Source: Candidatus Epulonipiscium sp.
GTDB lineage: Bacteria; Bacillota; Clostridia; Lachnospirales; JAAYNZ01
Length of the DNA: 53,469 nucleotides
NCBI GenBank assembly: GCA_012524135.1
Contig: JAAYSE010000086.1
Coordinates: 1-53,469, forward strand
Reading direction: 5' to 3'
In this document: positions 27,866-36,123 of the stretch, in pieces
How positions within the stretch are numbered: position 1 is the first letter of the stretch
Layout: each line of letters opens with the position of its first letter
Notes under the pieces: model-generated
Seen by the model: only the letters and a program-made list of their open reading frames with translations
The model's database searches: none
Told to the model about the DNA's origin: nothing
Position numbers and translations under genes: made by a program

Positions 27866-29479
27866 ATGGCAAGAAAGAATAAAGGAATTACATTGGCAAA
27901 GCATGGTGCTATCTTAGCCATAGCAGCATTAATTGTACGATTTATAGGATTTATATATCGTGTGCCTTTAACTCGTATGATTGGTGATGATGGGAATGGA
28001 CTTTATAGTACCGCATACCAAATTTATACTTTTTTCTTCATACTTTCTTCTGCTGGTATCCCTATTGCAGTTTCAAAATTAGTAGCAGAAAAAATAGCAT
28101 TAAAACAGTATGGAAATGCTCATAAGATTTTTCAGGTAGCAACTGTTTTTGGTATATGTACAGGTGGTTTTTTTAGTTTACTTTTATGGTTTGGGAGTGG
28201 ATGGATTTCCCAATGGATTAAAAGTCCAAGGTCTATGTATTCTTTAAAAATGTTAGCTCCTACTTTATTTATTGTAGCAATAATGGGAACTTTTCGAGGT
28301 TATTTTCAAGGAATGAATACCATGGTGCCTACAGCTGTATCTCAAGTCATTGAACAAATTTTTAATGCTGTATCAAGTATTGTATTGGCGACATGGTTAA
28401 TGCCTCGAGGAGTTGAATTTGGAGCTGCAGGTGGAACATTAGGTACTGGGATAGGAGCAGTAGGAGGACTTGCTTTTTTATTATTATTGTATATACCTCT
28501 TCGACCTAAATTGAAAAAGCGAATCAAAAAATATTCTCATAAAGAGAATCTTATTTCTTTTAGCACTATTTTGCATGATATGTTATATTTGGCTTTCCCT
28601 ATTATTATCGGAACAGCTATTTTAAGTGTAACAAATTTAATTGATCTTGCAATGGTACGTAGAGGATTAAATTCCTTAGGATATACAGAGCAGAGGATAG
28701 ATCAACTTTATGGAATTCTTACAGGAAAATATGTGGTATTAACTACACTTCCCATTTCTTTAGCAACAGCATTGGCTACTGCGACAGTACCTAGTATTTC
28801 TGCGTCTGTTGCCAGAAATGAAAAAGAAGTTTTAGAAAATAAGATGAATCTTGTATTACGTTTTACGATGCTTTTATCTGCTCCTGCTGCTACCGGCCTT
28901 ATGATATTAGCAAATCCTATTATTATTTTGCTTTTCCCTAATCAAACAGAAGGCGGTTTGTTATTACAAGTTGGATCCGTTGCAATTATATTTTTTGCTT
29001 TAGCACAGGTAGCTACAGCTGTATTACAAGGATTGGGAAAAGTGTATGTACCAGTACGTAATTCTTTATATAGTAGTATTGTTAAAATAGCTGGTAATTT
29101 TATTTTTATTTATTTATTTGATTTAAATATTGTAGGTGCTGTTATTAGTACAAGTTTATTTGCTTTTATGGTATGCTTTTTAGATTTAAAGAATGTTGTT
29201 AAAAATACGAAAGTTTCCTTTGATTATGGCTTTATTTTTGGAAAACCAATGATAGCTTCCAGTGTTATGGGAATTTTTTGTTTTCTTTTTTACAAAATTA
29301 TTTTTTGGGGTACACAACATAATGCAATTGCCACAATAGGATCCATTGGGTTATCTATGATTGTTTACTTTAGTATTTTATTTGTTATTCAAGGTATTAC
29401 AAGAGAAGAGATACAAATGTTTCCTATGGGAGACAAAATAATTGTATTAATGGAAAAAAGAGGCTTACTTAAGGTATAA
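27866..29479 (+). CDS. spoVB: SpoVB/MurJ-like polysaccharide flippase (MOP superfamily)
   Basis: Integral membrane protein of 537 residues with about 14 hydrophobic helices, of the MOP flippase superfamily. The N-terminal LIVRFIGFIYRVPLTRMIGDDGNGLYSTAYQIY and GIPIAVSKLVAEK resemble SpoVB, a sporulation protein needed for spore cortex, thought to move lipid-linked peptidoglycan precursor. Vegetative paralogues (YtgP, YkvU) look alike, so SpoVB is the most likely but not the only reading. ATG 27866, about 6 nt after TAGGGGTGG, is preferred over GTG 27857, which lies inside that site. Confidence 0.8.
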   Translation: MARKNKGITLAKHGAILAIAALIVRFIGFIYRVPLTRMIGDDGNGLYSTAYQIYTFFFILSSAGIPIAVSKLVAEKIALKQYGNAHKIFQVATVFGICTGGFFSLLLWFGSGWISQWIKSPRSMYSLKMLAPTLFIVAIMGTFRGYFQGMNTMVPTAVSQVIEQIFNAVSSIVLATWLMPRGVEFGAAGGTLGTGIGAVGGLAFLLLLYIPLRPKLKKRIKKYSHKENLISFSTILHDMLYLAFPIIIGTAILSVTNLIDLAMVRRGLNSLGYTEQRIDQLYGILTGKYVVLTTLPISLATALATATVPSISASVARNEKEVLENKMNLVLRFTMLLSAPAATGLMILANPIIILLFPNQTEGGLLLQVGSVAIIFFALAQVATAVLQGLGKVYVPVRNSLYSSIVKIAGNFIFIYLFDLNIVGAVISTSLFAFMVCFLDLKNVVKNTKVSFDYGFIFGKPMIASSVMGIFCFLFYKIIFWGTQHNAIATIGSIGLSMIVYFSILFVIQGITREEIQMFPMGDKIIVLMEKRGLLKV

Positions 29480-29502
29480 AAAAGGTTCTACTAGTAGATA
29501 AT

Positions 29503-29538
29503 ATTACCAAAAGGCTTTTTTGGAGGTATTTTGGTAAT
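29503..29538 (+). promoter_or_regulatory. Start-region hairpin before the BofC-like gene
   Basis: ATTACCAAAA (29503-29512) pairs perfectly with TTTTGGTAAT (29529-29538). The stem encloses the GGAGG ribosome binding site in its loop and covers the TTG start and the first bases of the ATG. A shorter alternative hairpin CCAAAA/TTTTGG competes for the same left arm. A GTATA-N18-GATAATA upstream is one base off the sigma-G pattern. Confidence 0.4.
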
Positions 29539-30175
29539 GTGGAAAAATAAAAAATGGTTCCTGATCAGTGGAGTTTTAGCAGGAATGATTGGTATTATTG
29601 GAGGATATCAATATATTTCTAGATATTACGATCAAGAAAAAACACCTATTGATCCAATAGAACAAGTAGAACAGTCAAATCCCAATACTTTATCCCATCC
29701 ATATAAAGAAAAAGAATTTTTAGAAGATGAGATAGAACAAGAAGAATCGCAAGAAGTAGTAACTCGTGATGTTGAAAAGATACTACCGTCTACGAAATTT
29801 ATTTATCAATATTATTATGCATTAGATCAAACATTAGAAGAAGAAGAAATGGATCCACCTTATTATTTATTAGATATTACAAGGGAAGAATTACAAGAGA
29901 AATTATCAGATTGGGAACTACAATCGTTTTCTGATAAAAAAGTAATATTAAGGAAGGTAATACAAGAAAAAAGTCCCCATCATTATTATTTAGTTGGAGT
30001 TTATGACGGATATCTTGCTGTATTTTATGATATTGATGGAGAATGGGTGTTACGAGAAATAACGTCTACTCCTCTTTCGGCTCTTTCTTTTCAAGAACAA
30101 AAAAAGTTACAGGAAGGAATTGGAGTACACGGAGAAGAAGAATTAATTCGTATATTAGAAGATTACACAAGTTAA
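29537..30175 (+). CDS. Membrane-anchored protein with a BofC C-terminal-like domain
   Basis: 212 residues: one N-terminal membrane helix (WFLISGVLAGMIGIIGGYQYI), an acidic linker rich in Glu (about 45-85), then a folded C-terminal region. That end reads DGYLAVFYD, LREITSTPLSAL, LQEGIGVHGEEELIRILEDYTS, the pattern of the BofC C-terminal domain. BofC in Bacillus regulates the SpoIVB protease across the spore membranes; the N-terminal half here is different, so function is only suggested. ATG 29537 is 9-10 nt after GGAGG, while TTG 29531 is only 4. It lies 57 bp after the SpoVB-like gene. Its last four codons lie in a 51-bp palindrome. Confidence 0.65.
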   Translation: MWKNKKWFLISGVLAGMIGIIGGYQYISRYYDQEKTPIDPIEQVEQSNPNTLSHPYKEKEFLEDEIEQEESQEVVTRDVEKILPSTKFIYQYYYALDQTLEEEEMDPPYYLLDITREELQEKLSDWELQSFSDKKVILRKVIQEKSPHHYYLVGVYDGYLAVFYDIDGEWVLREITSTPLSALSFQEQKKLQEGIGVHGEEELIRILEDYTS

Positions 30176-30210
30176 AGGCATGGATTCCATGCCTTTAACT
30201 TGTGTAATCT
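30160..30210. terminator. 51-bp near-perfect palindrome at a gene end
   Basis: Arms of 25 bp (30160-30184 and 30186-30210) are exact reverse complements around one central T. The left arm contains the last four codons and the TAA of the BofC-like gene. Downstream is ATTATTTTATTATTT, a weak T tract. It should act as a terminator-like hairpin, though the arm length is far beyond need. Confidence 0.7.
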
Positions 30211-30249
30211 ATTATTTTATTATTTAATCTATTTGATATATAATCTATT
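30205..30249 (+). repeat. Three short TAATCTATT direct repeats
   Basis: TAATCTATT occurs at 30205, 30225 and 30241, in the AT-rich leader before the flavoprotein gene. Spacings of 20 and 16 bp are not exact helical turns. It may be an operator or simple low-complexity sequence. Confidence 0.3.
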
Positions 30250-30299
30250 ATTATATAAAAAGAATGTATTTTAATAAAGGAAGGAAAGAGAATGAGGTT

Positions 30300-31544
30300 A
30301 TGGGAAAAAGAAAAAAAGATATATGTGTGATAGGTGGTGGAGCCAGTGGAATGATGGCTGCTATTAGTGCAGCACGTTTAGGTGCTTCTGTGACCATTTT
30401 AGAAAGAATGGACCGAGTGGGGAAAAAGATACTAGCTACTGGAAATGGACGTTGTAATTTAACAAATCAAAATATTAGGATAGAACGATATCATGGAAAA
30501 AATTCTAAATTTATTTATGGTGCTTTTGGTCAATTTACAGTGCAACAAACATTGAATTTTTTTGAGATGTTAGGTATTGCTTGTAAGGTGGAAGAAGAAA
30601 AAGTATATCCTTTTTCAGATCAAGCATCGAGTGTATTAGATGTTCTTCGTTATGAAATGAAAAGACTAGGAATTCAAGAAGTCTGTGGAATGGAAGTTAC
30701 TCAGATAATTCCCACTAAAAAAGGATTTGCTATATATACGAAAGAGAAAAATAAAATTATAGAAGCACAAAAGGTCATTATTACTACAGGAGGAAGAGCA
30801 AGTTCTCAATTAGGGTCTAACGGAAGTGGGTATAATATAGTGCAACAGTTGGGACATTCAATAATTCCTCCTTTTCCTGCTCTTGTTCAATTAAATTTAA
30901 AAGCAGATTTTTTAAAAAGGATAAAAGGAGTTAAATTTGTAGGAACAGTAAGTATATATAAAAAAAACAATATATTGCGTAAGGAAGAAGGAGAAATACT
31001 ATTCACAAACTATGGCATATCAGGTCCACCTATTTTACAAATTAGTCGAATTGCTTCACAAGCTTTACAGGAGAAAAAAAGTACATATCTTACTTTAGAT
31101 TTGTTTCCTAAGTTTACTTCTGAACAGTTAGATGTTCTTTTACAAACTCGATGGGGTTATAATAGTAATAAATCATTGGATTTTAGTTTCGTAGGGTTAA
31201 TTAATAAAAGATTAATTCCAGTTATTTTAATGGAGGCAGGTATTTTTGATATTCAAAAACCTTGTAAAAGTATTACAGTACAAGAAAGGAAGAATATTAT
31301 TAAAATTTTAAAATCATGGAAGTTTATCATAACTGGTACACAGTCTTGGCATCAAGCACAAGTAACAGCAGGAGGAATTAATACAAAAGAAATAGATCCA
31401 AAAACCATGGAATCAAAAAAGGTACCGAATATGTATTTGGCGGGTGAGGTTATCGATATTGATGGAGATTGTGGTGGATTTAATTTACAATGGGCTTGGT
31501 CAAGTGGATATGTTGCAGGTTATTGGGCTGCTACTTCTGATTAA
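30300..31544 (+). CDS. BaiN/HI0933-type FAD-dependent oxidoreductase
   Basis: Flavoprotein of the HI0933 / BaiN / aminoacetone oxidase family, 414 residues. The FAD-binding start is VIGGGASGMMAAISAARLGASVTILE; GKKILATGNGRCNLTN is the family signature. ITTGGRASSQLGSNGSGY and the C-terminal GEVIDIDGDCGGFNLQWAWSSGYVAG close the FAD site. The physiological substrate of most members is unknown; BaiN acts in bile-acid 7-dehydroxylation, but no bai genes are here. ATG 30300 gives the usual N-terminus, though its GAGG site is only 2 nt away; the ORF-track ATG 30264 adds 12 atypical residues. Confidence 0.88.
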   Translation: MGKRKKDICVIGGGASGMMAAISAARLGASVTILERMDRVGKKILATGNGRCNLTNQNIRIERYHGKNSKFIYGAFGQFTVQQTLNFFEMLGIACKVEEEKVYPFSDQASSVLDVLRYEMKRLGIQEVCGMEVTQIIPTKKGFAIYTKEKNKIIEAQKVIITTGGRASSQLGSNGSGYNIVQQLGHSIIPPFPALVQLNLKADFLKRIKGVKFVGTVSIYKKNNILRKEEGEILFTNYGISGPPILQISRIASQALQEKKSTYLTLDLFPKFTSEQLDVLLQTRWGYNSNKSLDFSFVGLINKRLIPVILMEAGIFDIQKPCKSITVQERKNIIKILKSWKFIITGTQSWHQAQVTAGGINTKEIDPKTMESKKVPNMYLAGEVIDIDGDCGGFNLQWAWSSGYVAGYWAATSD

Positions 31545-31633
31545 AGGGTAAAAATATAAAAATTTCTTTCCTAAAATTTTCTTTTATGTTAAGATAGTTT
31601 TTAAACAAACATATTGTACTTGGAGGAATTAAC

Positions 31634-32401
31634 ATGAAAGAAGTAGTTCAATCTGTAGATCGTGCTTTATCTATTTTAGAAGTACTATCAGATCAAGAGA
31701 CAGGTTTAGGATTATCGGAAATTAGTAATCAAATAGATTTGCATAAGAGTACTGTGCATCGTTTACTAGGAACATTAATGATTCGAGGATATGTAGAACA
31801 AGATCCTCATACCAATCGATATAGTTTAACAATGAAGTTATTTGAATTAGGTAATAAAAAAATAGAAAAATTAGATGTATTAACTCTTGCCAAACCGTAT
31901 TTAAGAGAATTAGCAGACAAAACAAATGAAGTAGTTCATTTGGTGATTCGTGAAGGTGCAGAAATTATTTATATTGATAAAGTAGAAGGAGATTATACTT
32001 TGCGAATGCATTCTAGAATTGGAAGACGTAGTCCTTTATACTGTACGGCGGTTGGAAAAGTCATGATGGCTTATTTAGAGGAAGAGGAACGTAAGAAATT
32101 ATGGGAAGAAAGTGCAAAAAAAGAATATACTTCTTTTACAATTATACAATATAGCCAAATGCAAGAAGAATTAAAAAAAGTAAAAAATCAGGGCTATGCG
32201 GTCGATGATCAAGAACATGAAATAGGAGTTCGTTGTATAGGTGCTCCTATCTTTGATTATCAAGGAAATGTACATGCTGCTATTAGTGTTTCTGGTCCAG
32301 CTATTCGAATGACTCCTGAGAAAATTAAAGTTTTTGCAGGTTTTCTTTTAAAATATGGAGAAAAAATATCTAGAGAATTAGGTTATATGGGTGAAATGTA
32401 A
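31634..32401 (+). CDS. IclR-family regulator, probably of KDG catabolism
   Basis: 255 residues: an N-terminal winged helix-turn-helix (about 5-65; LSEISNQIDLHKSTVHRLLGTLMIRGYVEQ) and the IclR effector domain with RIGRRSPLYCTAVGKVMMAYL and GVRCIGAPIFDYQG. IclR/KdgR proteins bind inverted repeats and respond to small carbon acids. It is upstream of and co-oriented with eda-kdgK, with a terminator between, so it is likely a KdgR-type repressor of them; this is inference from neighbourhood and the operator-like palindrome at 32555. ATG 31634 is 7-8 nt after TGGAGG. Confidence 0.88.
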   Translation: MKEVVQSVDRALSILEVLSDQETGLGLSEISNQIDLHKSTVHRLLGTLMIRGYVEQDPHTNRYSLTMKLFELGNKKIEKLDVLTLAKPYLRELADKTNEVVHLVIREGAEIIYIDKVEGDYTLRMHSRIGRRSPLYCTAVGKVMMAYLEEEERKKLWEESAKKEYTSFTIIQYSQMQEELKKVKNQGYAVDDQEHEIGVRCIGAPIFDYQGNVHAAISVSGPAIRMTPEKIKVFAGFLLKYGEKISRELGYMGEM

Positions 32402-32425
32402 AAGATATTTTTAGTATATTTTAAG

Positions 32426-32465
32426 ATAGAACGTCATGTTGATTCCACATGACGTTCTATTTTTC
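32426..32465 (+). terminator. Intrinsic terminator of the iclR gene
   Basis: Arms ATAGAACGTCATGT (32426-32439) and ACATGACGTTCTAT (32447-32460) are perfectly complementary with a 7-nt loop, followed by TTTTT. It separates the regulator from eda-kdgK. Confidence 0.9.
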
Positions 32466-32537
32466 CGAAAAACGAACAATAGAGGCTATAAAATGACAAC
32501 GAGTAGGATAAACTCAAATAATAGAGGATTTTATATT

Positions 32538-32571
32538 TTGTAATATCCTTTAAAATTTCATATAATGAAAT
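32538..32571 (+). promoter_or_regulatory. Promoter and candidate IclR operator of eda-kdgK
   Basis: TTGTAA (32538-32543), 17 bp, TATAAT (32561-32566) form a sigma-A promoter. The inverted repeat ATTTCAT-ATA-ATGAAAT (32555-32571) is centred on the -10 box, so a bound regulator would block RNA polymerase. TTTCAT/ATGAAA half-sites recall KdgR-type operators. The rest of the 216-bp gap shows no gene. Confidence 0.6.
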
Positions 32572-32617
32572 AGAGGTTTGCTACGTGAAACAACAGGAAA
32601 AGAAAGGGAGGATTTGT

Positions 32618-33265
32618 ATGATACCCAAAATGAATACATTACAACGAATTATGGATGTTGGAGTAGTAGCAGTAGTTCGAGCAGAAAATGAAGAAAAGGC
32701 TGAAAAAATAGCAAAAGCTTGTATTGATGGTGGTGTACCAGCTATTGAAATTACTTTTACAGTACCTGGTGCTCATAAAGTTATTGAATCATTAAAACAA
32801 AAATTTAATCCAGAACAATTAATTGTTGGAGCTGGAACTGTATTAGATAGTGAAACAGCTAGAGTTGCTATTTTAGCAGGTGCTGAATATATTGTAAGTC
32901 CTGCTTTTGATGAAGATACTTGTAAATTATGTAATCGCTATCAAATTCCTTATATGCCTGGTTGCATGACATTAACTGAAATGATTAAGGCTATGGAAGC
33001 AGGAGCAGATATTATTAAAGTATTTCCTGGTAATGCTTTTGGACCTGGTTTTATTAAAGATATTAAAGGTCCAGTACCTCAAGCAGTTTTAATGCCTACT
33101 GGTGGCGTTAGCTTAGATAATGTAGACCAATGGATTAAAAATGGATGTGTAGCTGTAGGAGTAGGAAGTCAGCTTACAAAAGGAGCAAAAACAGGAAACT
33201 ACGAAGAAGTTACAGAGACTGCAAAAGCTTTTGTAGAAAAAGTAAAAAAAGCAAGACAAGCATAA
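32618..33265 (+). CDS. eda: 2-dehydro-3-deoxyphosphogluconate (KDPG) aldolase
   Basis: Cleaves KDPG to pyruvate and glyceraldehyde-3-phosphate, the last step of Entner-Doudoroff and hexuronate catabolism. Class-I aldolase features: VVAVVRAEN start, catalytic glutamate in EITFTV, VGAGTVLD, and the Schiff-base lysine in DIIKVFPGNAFGP near residue 133. 215 residues, normal. The ORF track begins at GTG 32585; ATG 32618, 6 nt after GGGAGG, is the better start. Co-transcribed with kdgK 43 bp downstream. Confidence 0.95.
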   Translation: MIPKMNTLQRIMDVGVVAVVRAENEEKAEKIAKACIDGGVPAIEITFTVPGAHKVIESLKQKFNPEQLIVGAGTVLDSETARVAILAGAEYIVSPAFDEDTCKLCNRYQIPYMPGCMTLTEMIKAMEAGADIIKVFPGNAFGPGFIKDIKGPVPQAVLMPTGGVSLDNVDQWIKNGCVAVGVGSQLTKGAKTGNYEEVTETAKAFVEKVKKARQA

Positions 33266-33308
33266 AAAAGTATTATTAATATTTTCAATATACGAGGAGG
33301 ATATAAAA

Positions 33309-34334
33309 ATGGCTAAAAAAGTTGTAACCATGGGAGAAATTATGCTTCGTTTATCTACACCTGGATATCAAAGATTTGTGCAAGCAGAATCATTTGATGT
33401 TACATATGGTGGTGGTGAAGCAAACGTAGCAGTTTCTTTAGCAAATTACGGATTAGAATCACATTTTGTAACTAAACTTCCAGAAAACCCTATCGGACAA
33501 AGTGCTGTTAACCATTTGAGAAGATATGGAGTAAATACAGACTATATTGTACGTGGTGGAGATCGTGTTGGTATCTATTATTTAGAAACTGGTGCATCTA
33601 TGAGACCATCAAAAGTAGTTTATGATAGAGCTCATGCTGCTATTGCAGAAGCAAATGTAGAAGATTTTGATTTTGATACTATTTTTGAAGGTGCAGAATG
33701 GTTTCATTTTACAGGTATTACACCTGCACTTAGTAAACAAGCAGCTAAAATTACAGAAGCAGCTTTAAAAGCAGCTAAAAAACATGGAGTGACTGTAAGT
33801 GTAGATTTAAACTATCGTAAAAACTTATGGACTCCAGAAGAAGCTCAAGCTGTAATGACAAATTTAATGCAATATGTAGATGTATGTATTGGAAATGAAG
33901 AAGATGCAGAAAAATGTTTAGGATTTAAACCAGGAGATACTGATGTTACAACAGGTAACTTAGAACTTGATGGTTACAAAAGAATATTTAAGCAAATGAT
34001 GGATAAATTTAACTTTAAATATATTGCATCTAGTTTGCGAGAAAGCTATTCAGCTTCTGATAATGGTTGGTCTGCATTAATTTATGATGGAAATGAATTC
34101 TATCGTTCAAAAGTATATGATGTTCGCATCGTAGATCGTGTTGGAGGCGGAGACTCTTTTGCATCTGGTGTAATTTATGGTTTGATTACAGGAAAGAATT
34201 TTAAAGATGCATTAGAATTTGGAGTAGCAGCATCTGCATTAAAACATACCATCCCTGGAGATTTTAATATGATGACAGAAGATGAAGTAATGAATTTAGT
34301 ACAAGGTGATGCTTCTGGACGTGTTCAACGATAA
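33309..34334 (+). CDS. kdgK: 2-dehydro-3-deoxygluconate kinase (PfkB family)
   Basis: Phosphorylates 2-keto-3-deoxygluconate to KDPG, the substrate of eda next door. PfkB/ribokinase signatures are GGGEANVAVSLANYG near residue 34 and DRVGGGDSFASGVIYGLI near residue 276 with the catalytic aspartate. 341 residues, typical of this KDG kinase clade. ATG 33309 follows GAGGAGG. Substrate is inferred from neighbour eda and the IclR gene; no lyase, isomerase or transporter for uronates is in the window. Confidence 0.9.
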   Translation: MAKKVVTMGEIMLRLSTPGYQRFVQAESFDVTYGGGEANVAVSLANYGLESHFVTKLPENPIGQSAVNHLRRYGVNTDYIVRGGDRVGIYYLETGASMRPSKVVYDRAHAAIAEANVEDFDFDTIFEGAEWFHFTGITPALSKQAAKITEAALKAAKKHGVTVSVDLNYRKNLWTPEEAQAVMTNLMQYVDVCIGNEEDAEKCLGFKPGDTDVTTGNLELDGYKRIFKQMMDKFNFKYIASSLRESYSASDNGWSALIYDGNEFYRSKVYDVRIVDRVGGGDSFASGVIYGLITGKNFKDALEFGVAASALKHTIPGDFNMMTEDEVMNLVQGDASGRVQR

Positions 34335-34404
34335 ACGTTTTATAATTTAAAGATTTTCATAACATTGCTCATTTGATTTTATTTATATATAGAGAAATAT
34401 ATAA

Positions 34405-34431
34405 GGCATGCTTTTAAGCATGCCATTTTTT
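34405..34431 (+). terminator. Intrinsic terminator of eda-kdgK
   Basis: GGCATGCTT/AAGCATGCC with a 2-nt centre, followed by ATTTTTT. The 70 bp before it after the kdgK stop show nothing recognisable. Confidence 0.9.
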
Positions 34432-34449
34432 ATGCCAAAAAAGGACTAG

Positions 34450-34477
34450 CACAAAGAATTCACTCTTGTCATACATT
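34450..34477 (+). promoter_or_regulatory. Candidate mother-cell (sigma-K/E) promoter of dpaAB
   Basis: GCAC (34450-34453), 16 bp, CATACATT (34470-34477). The -10 fits sigma-E (CATACAnT) and nearly sigma-K (CATAnnnTA); the AC -35 fits sigma-K. In Bacillus the dpaAB pair is sigma-K dependent. Weak -35, so this is a suggestion. Confidence 0.4.
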
Positions 34478-34505
34478 GTATTATAAGTAGACAGGAGGGA
34501 TGTCA

Positions 34506-35393
34506 ATGGAAGATAGGCAAAATAATATTAGCGTTATTGGCGGAGATACACGTTATATAACATTAATAAAATCGTTATCGACTACATTCCAACAAATATA
34601 TGTATATGGATTTTCTGATATAGAGTTTCCATTCCCGGTTACGGTATGTGACAAAATAGAAGAAGCAATTTCTAAATCAAATTTTATTATAGGACCTATT
34701 CCTTGTTCCCAAGATAATGAGACTTTTTTTGCTCCATATCATAAAGGAAAACCTATTAAGCTTAAAGATATTGCTTCATACCTATCGAAGGAAGATACTT
34801 TTATTGCTGGTCATATGACCCCTATAGTAAAAGAAATAATAGGGAAAAAATGCACTATAATTGATTTATTAGAGAGAGAAGAATTTGCTATTTATAATGC
34901 TATTCCAACAGCAGAAGGAGCTATTCAAATAGCAATGGAAGAACAACCTATTACTCTTCATTCTAGTCAAGTGTTAATCCTTGGTTTTGGACGATGTGGG
35001 AAAATATTAGCTAATCAATTGCAAGGGTTAGGAGCTAAAGTAACAATAGCCGCTAGAAATCAGAGAGATCTTGCCTATAGTACAGCTTATGGATATCAAT
35101 CTATACGATTAAAAGATATTAAAAAGAAAATTTCTATTTTTGATTTTATTTTTAATACTATTCCTAGTAGAATTTTGGATGAAGAACATTTATCTTATGT
35201 AAGAAAAGATAGTATTATTATTGATTTAGCTTCTAAACCTGGGGGAGTTGATTATACGTCAGCTAAAAAACAGGGAGTAAAAGCTATGCTTTGTTTGGGA
35301 CTCCCCGGAAAGATGGCACCTACAACAGCAGCTTTGATTATTAAAAAAACAATTCTTGCAATTGGTGAAGAGAGGGGGAATGGAATATGTTAA
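34506..35393 (+). CDS. dpaA: Dipicolinate synthase subunit A
   Basis: With DpaB, oxidises dihydrodipicolinate to dipicolinic acid for the spore core; made in the mother cell (SpoVFA). 295 residues: an N-terminal domain with SVIGGDTRYITLIK and GPIPCSQDNETFFAPY, then a Rossmann domain with VLILGFGRCGKILANQLQGLGA and IIDLASKPGGVDY. ATG 34506, 7 nt after AGGAGG, is preferred to ATG 34500, which almost touches that site. The last 7 bp overlap dpaB. Presence of dpaAB shows the spore former uses the dedicated DPA synthase rather than an EtfA substitute. Confidence 0.94.
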   Translation: MEDRQNNISVIGGDTRYITLIKSLSTTFQQIYVYGFSDIEFPFPVTVCDKIEEAISKSNFIIGPIPCSQDNETFFAPYHKGKPIKLKDIASYLSKEDTFIAGHMTPIVKEIIGKKCTIIDLLEREEFAIYNAIPTAEGAIQIAMEEQPITLHSSQVLILGFGRCGKILANQLQGLGAKVTIAARNQRDLAYSTAYGYQSIRLKDIKKKISIFDFIFNTIPSRILDEEHLSYVRKDSIIIDLASKPGGVDYTSAKKQGVKAMLCLGLPGKMAPTTAALIIKKTILAIGEERGNGIC

Positions 35394-35974
35394 AAATTGG
35401 ATTAGCATTATGTGGTTCTTACTGTACTTATGCAAAAGTATTACCAGAAATACAACGTTTAGTGGATGAAGGGATGCAGGTTACTCCTATTATGTCTTAT
35501 GAATCTGCTAGAACAGATACCCGTTTTGGTACGGTTGAAGAACACAAGAAGTTGATTGAGAATATAACCGGTTGTAAAATTGTTAAAACTATTGTAGATG
35601 CCGAACCTATTGGACCACAAAAAACGTTAGATGCATTAATTATAGCTCCTTGTACTGGTAATACTATGGCTAAACTAGCCAATGGAATTACAGATACACC
35701 TGTTTTAATGGCAGCTAAAGCAATGCTTCGTAATGAAAGACCTGTTATTTTAGCTTTAGCAACGAATGATGGATTAGGATTAAATTTGAAAAACATGGGT
35801 ATTTTATTAAATACAAAAAATATTTATTTTGTTCCCATGGGTCAAGATGAATGGGTTAAAAAACCTAACTCTATGGTAGCTCATATGGAATTACTTTTAC
35901 CTACTTTGAGAGCTGCCTTAGAAGGGAAACAAATACAACCAGTAATTCAATCGTATTCTTTATTCAAAAAGTAG
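35387..35974 (+). CDS. dpaB: Dipicolinate synthase subunit B
   Basis: Flavoprotein-fold subunit (SpoVFB) partnering DpaA. 195 residues with LKIGLALCGSYCTYAKVLPEIQ at the N-terminus, IAPCTGNTMAKLANGITDTPVLMAAKA in the middle and FVPMGQDEWVKKPNSMVAHM near the end, the pattern of the DpaB/flavoprotein family. ATG 35387 is 8 nt after GGGGG and overlaps dpaA by 7 bp, so the subunits are made together. No terminator is evident after it. Confidence 0.95.
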   Translation: MLKIGLALCGSYCTYAKVLPEIQRLVDEGMQVTPIMSYESARTDTRFGTVEEHKKLIENITGCKIVKTIVDAEPIGPQKTLDALIIAPCTGNTMAKLANGITDTPVLMAAKAMLRNERPVILALATNDGLGLNLKNMGILLNTKNIYFVPMGQDEWVKKPNSMVAHMELLLPTLRAALEGKQIQPVIQSYSLFKK

Positions 35975-36123
35975 TTTAATCCTAATATAAGTTGTGATAT
36001 TATATAATTGTTTTAAAGTAATAATGAACATGATATAAATGTAAAGTTTAAAATAGAGTACGTGCATAATTATCTCTACTAATAAATAATTATTAATACT
36101 AATATTCATATTCATTTATATAG

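Noticed and set aside
30264-30300. Upstream ATG of the flavoprotein as the true start
   Set aside because: It adds residues unlike family N-termini and has no good ribosome binding site, although the chosen ATG is also imperfectly spaced.
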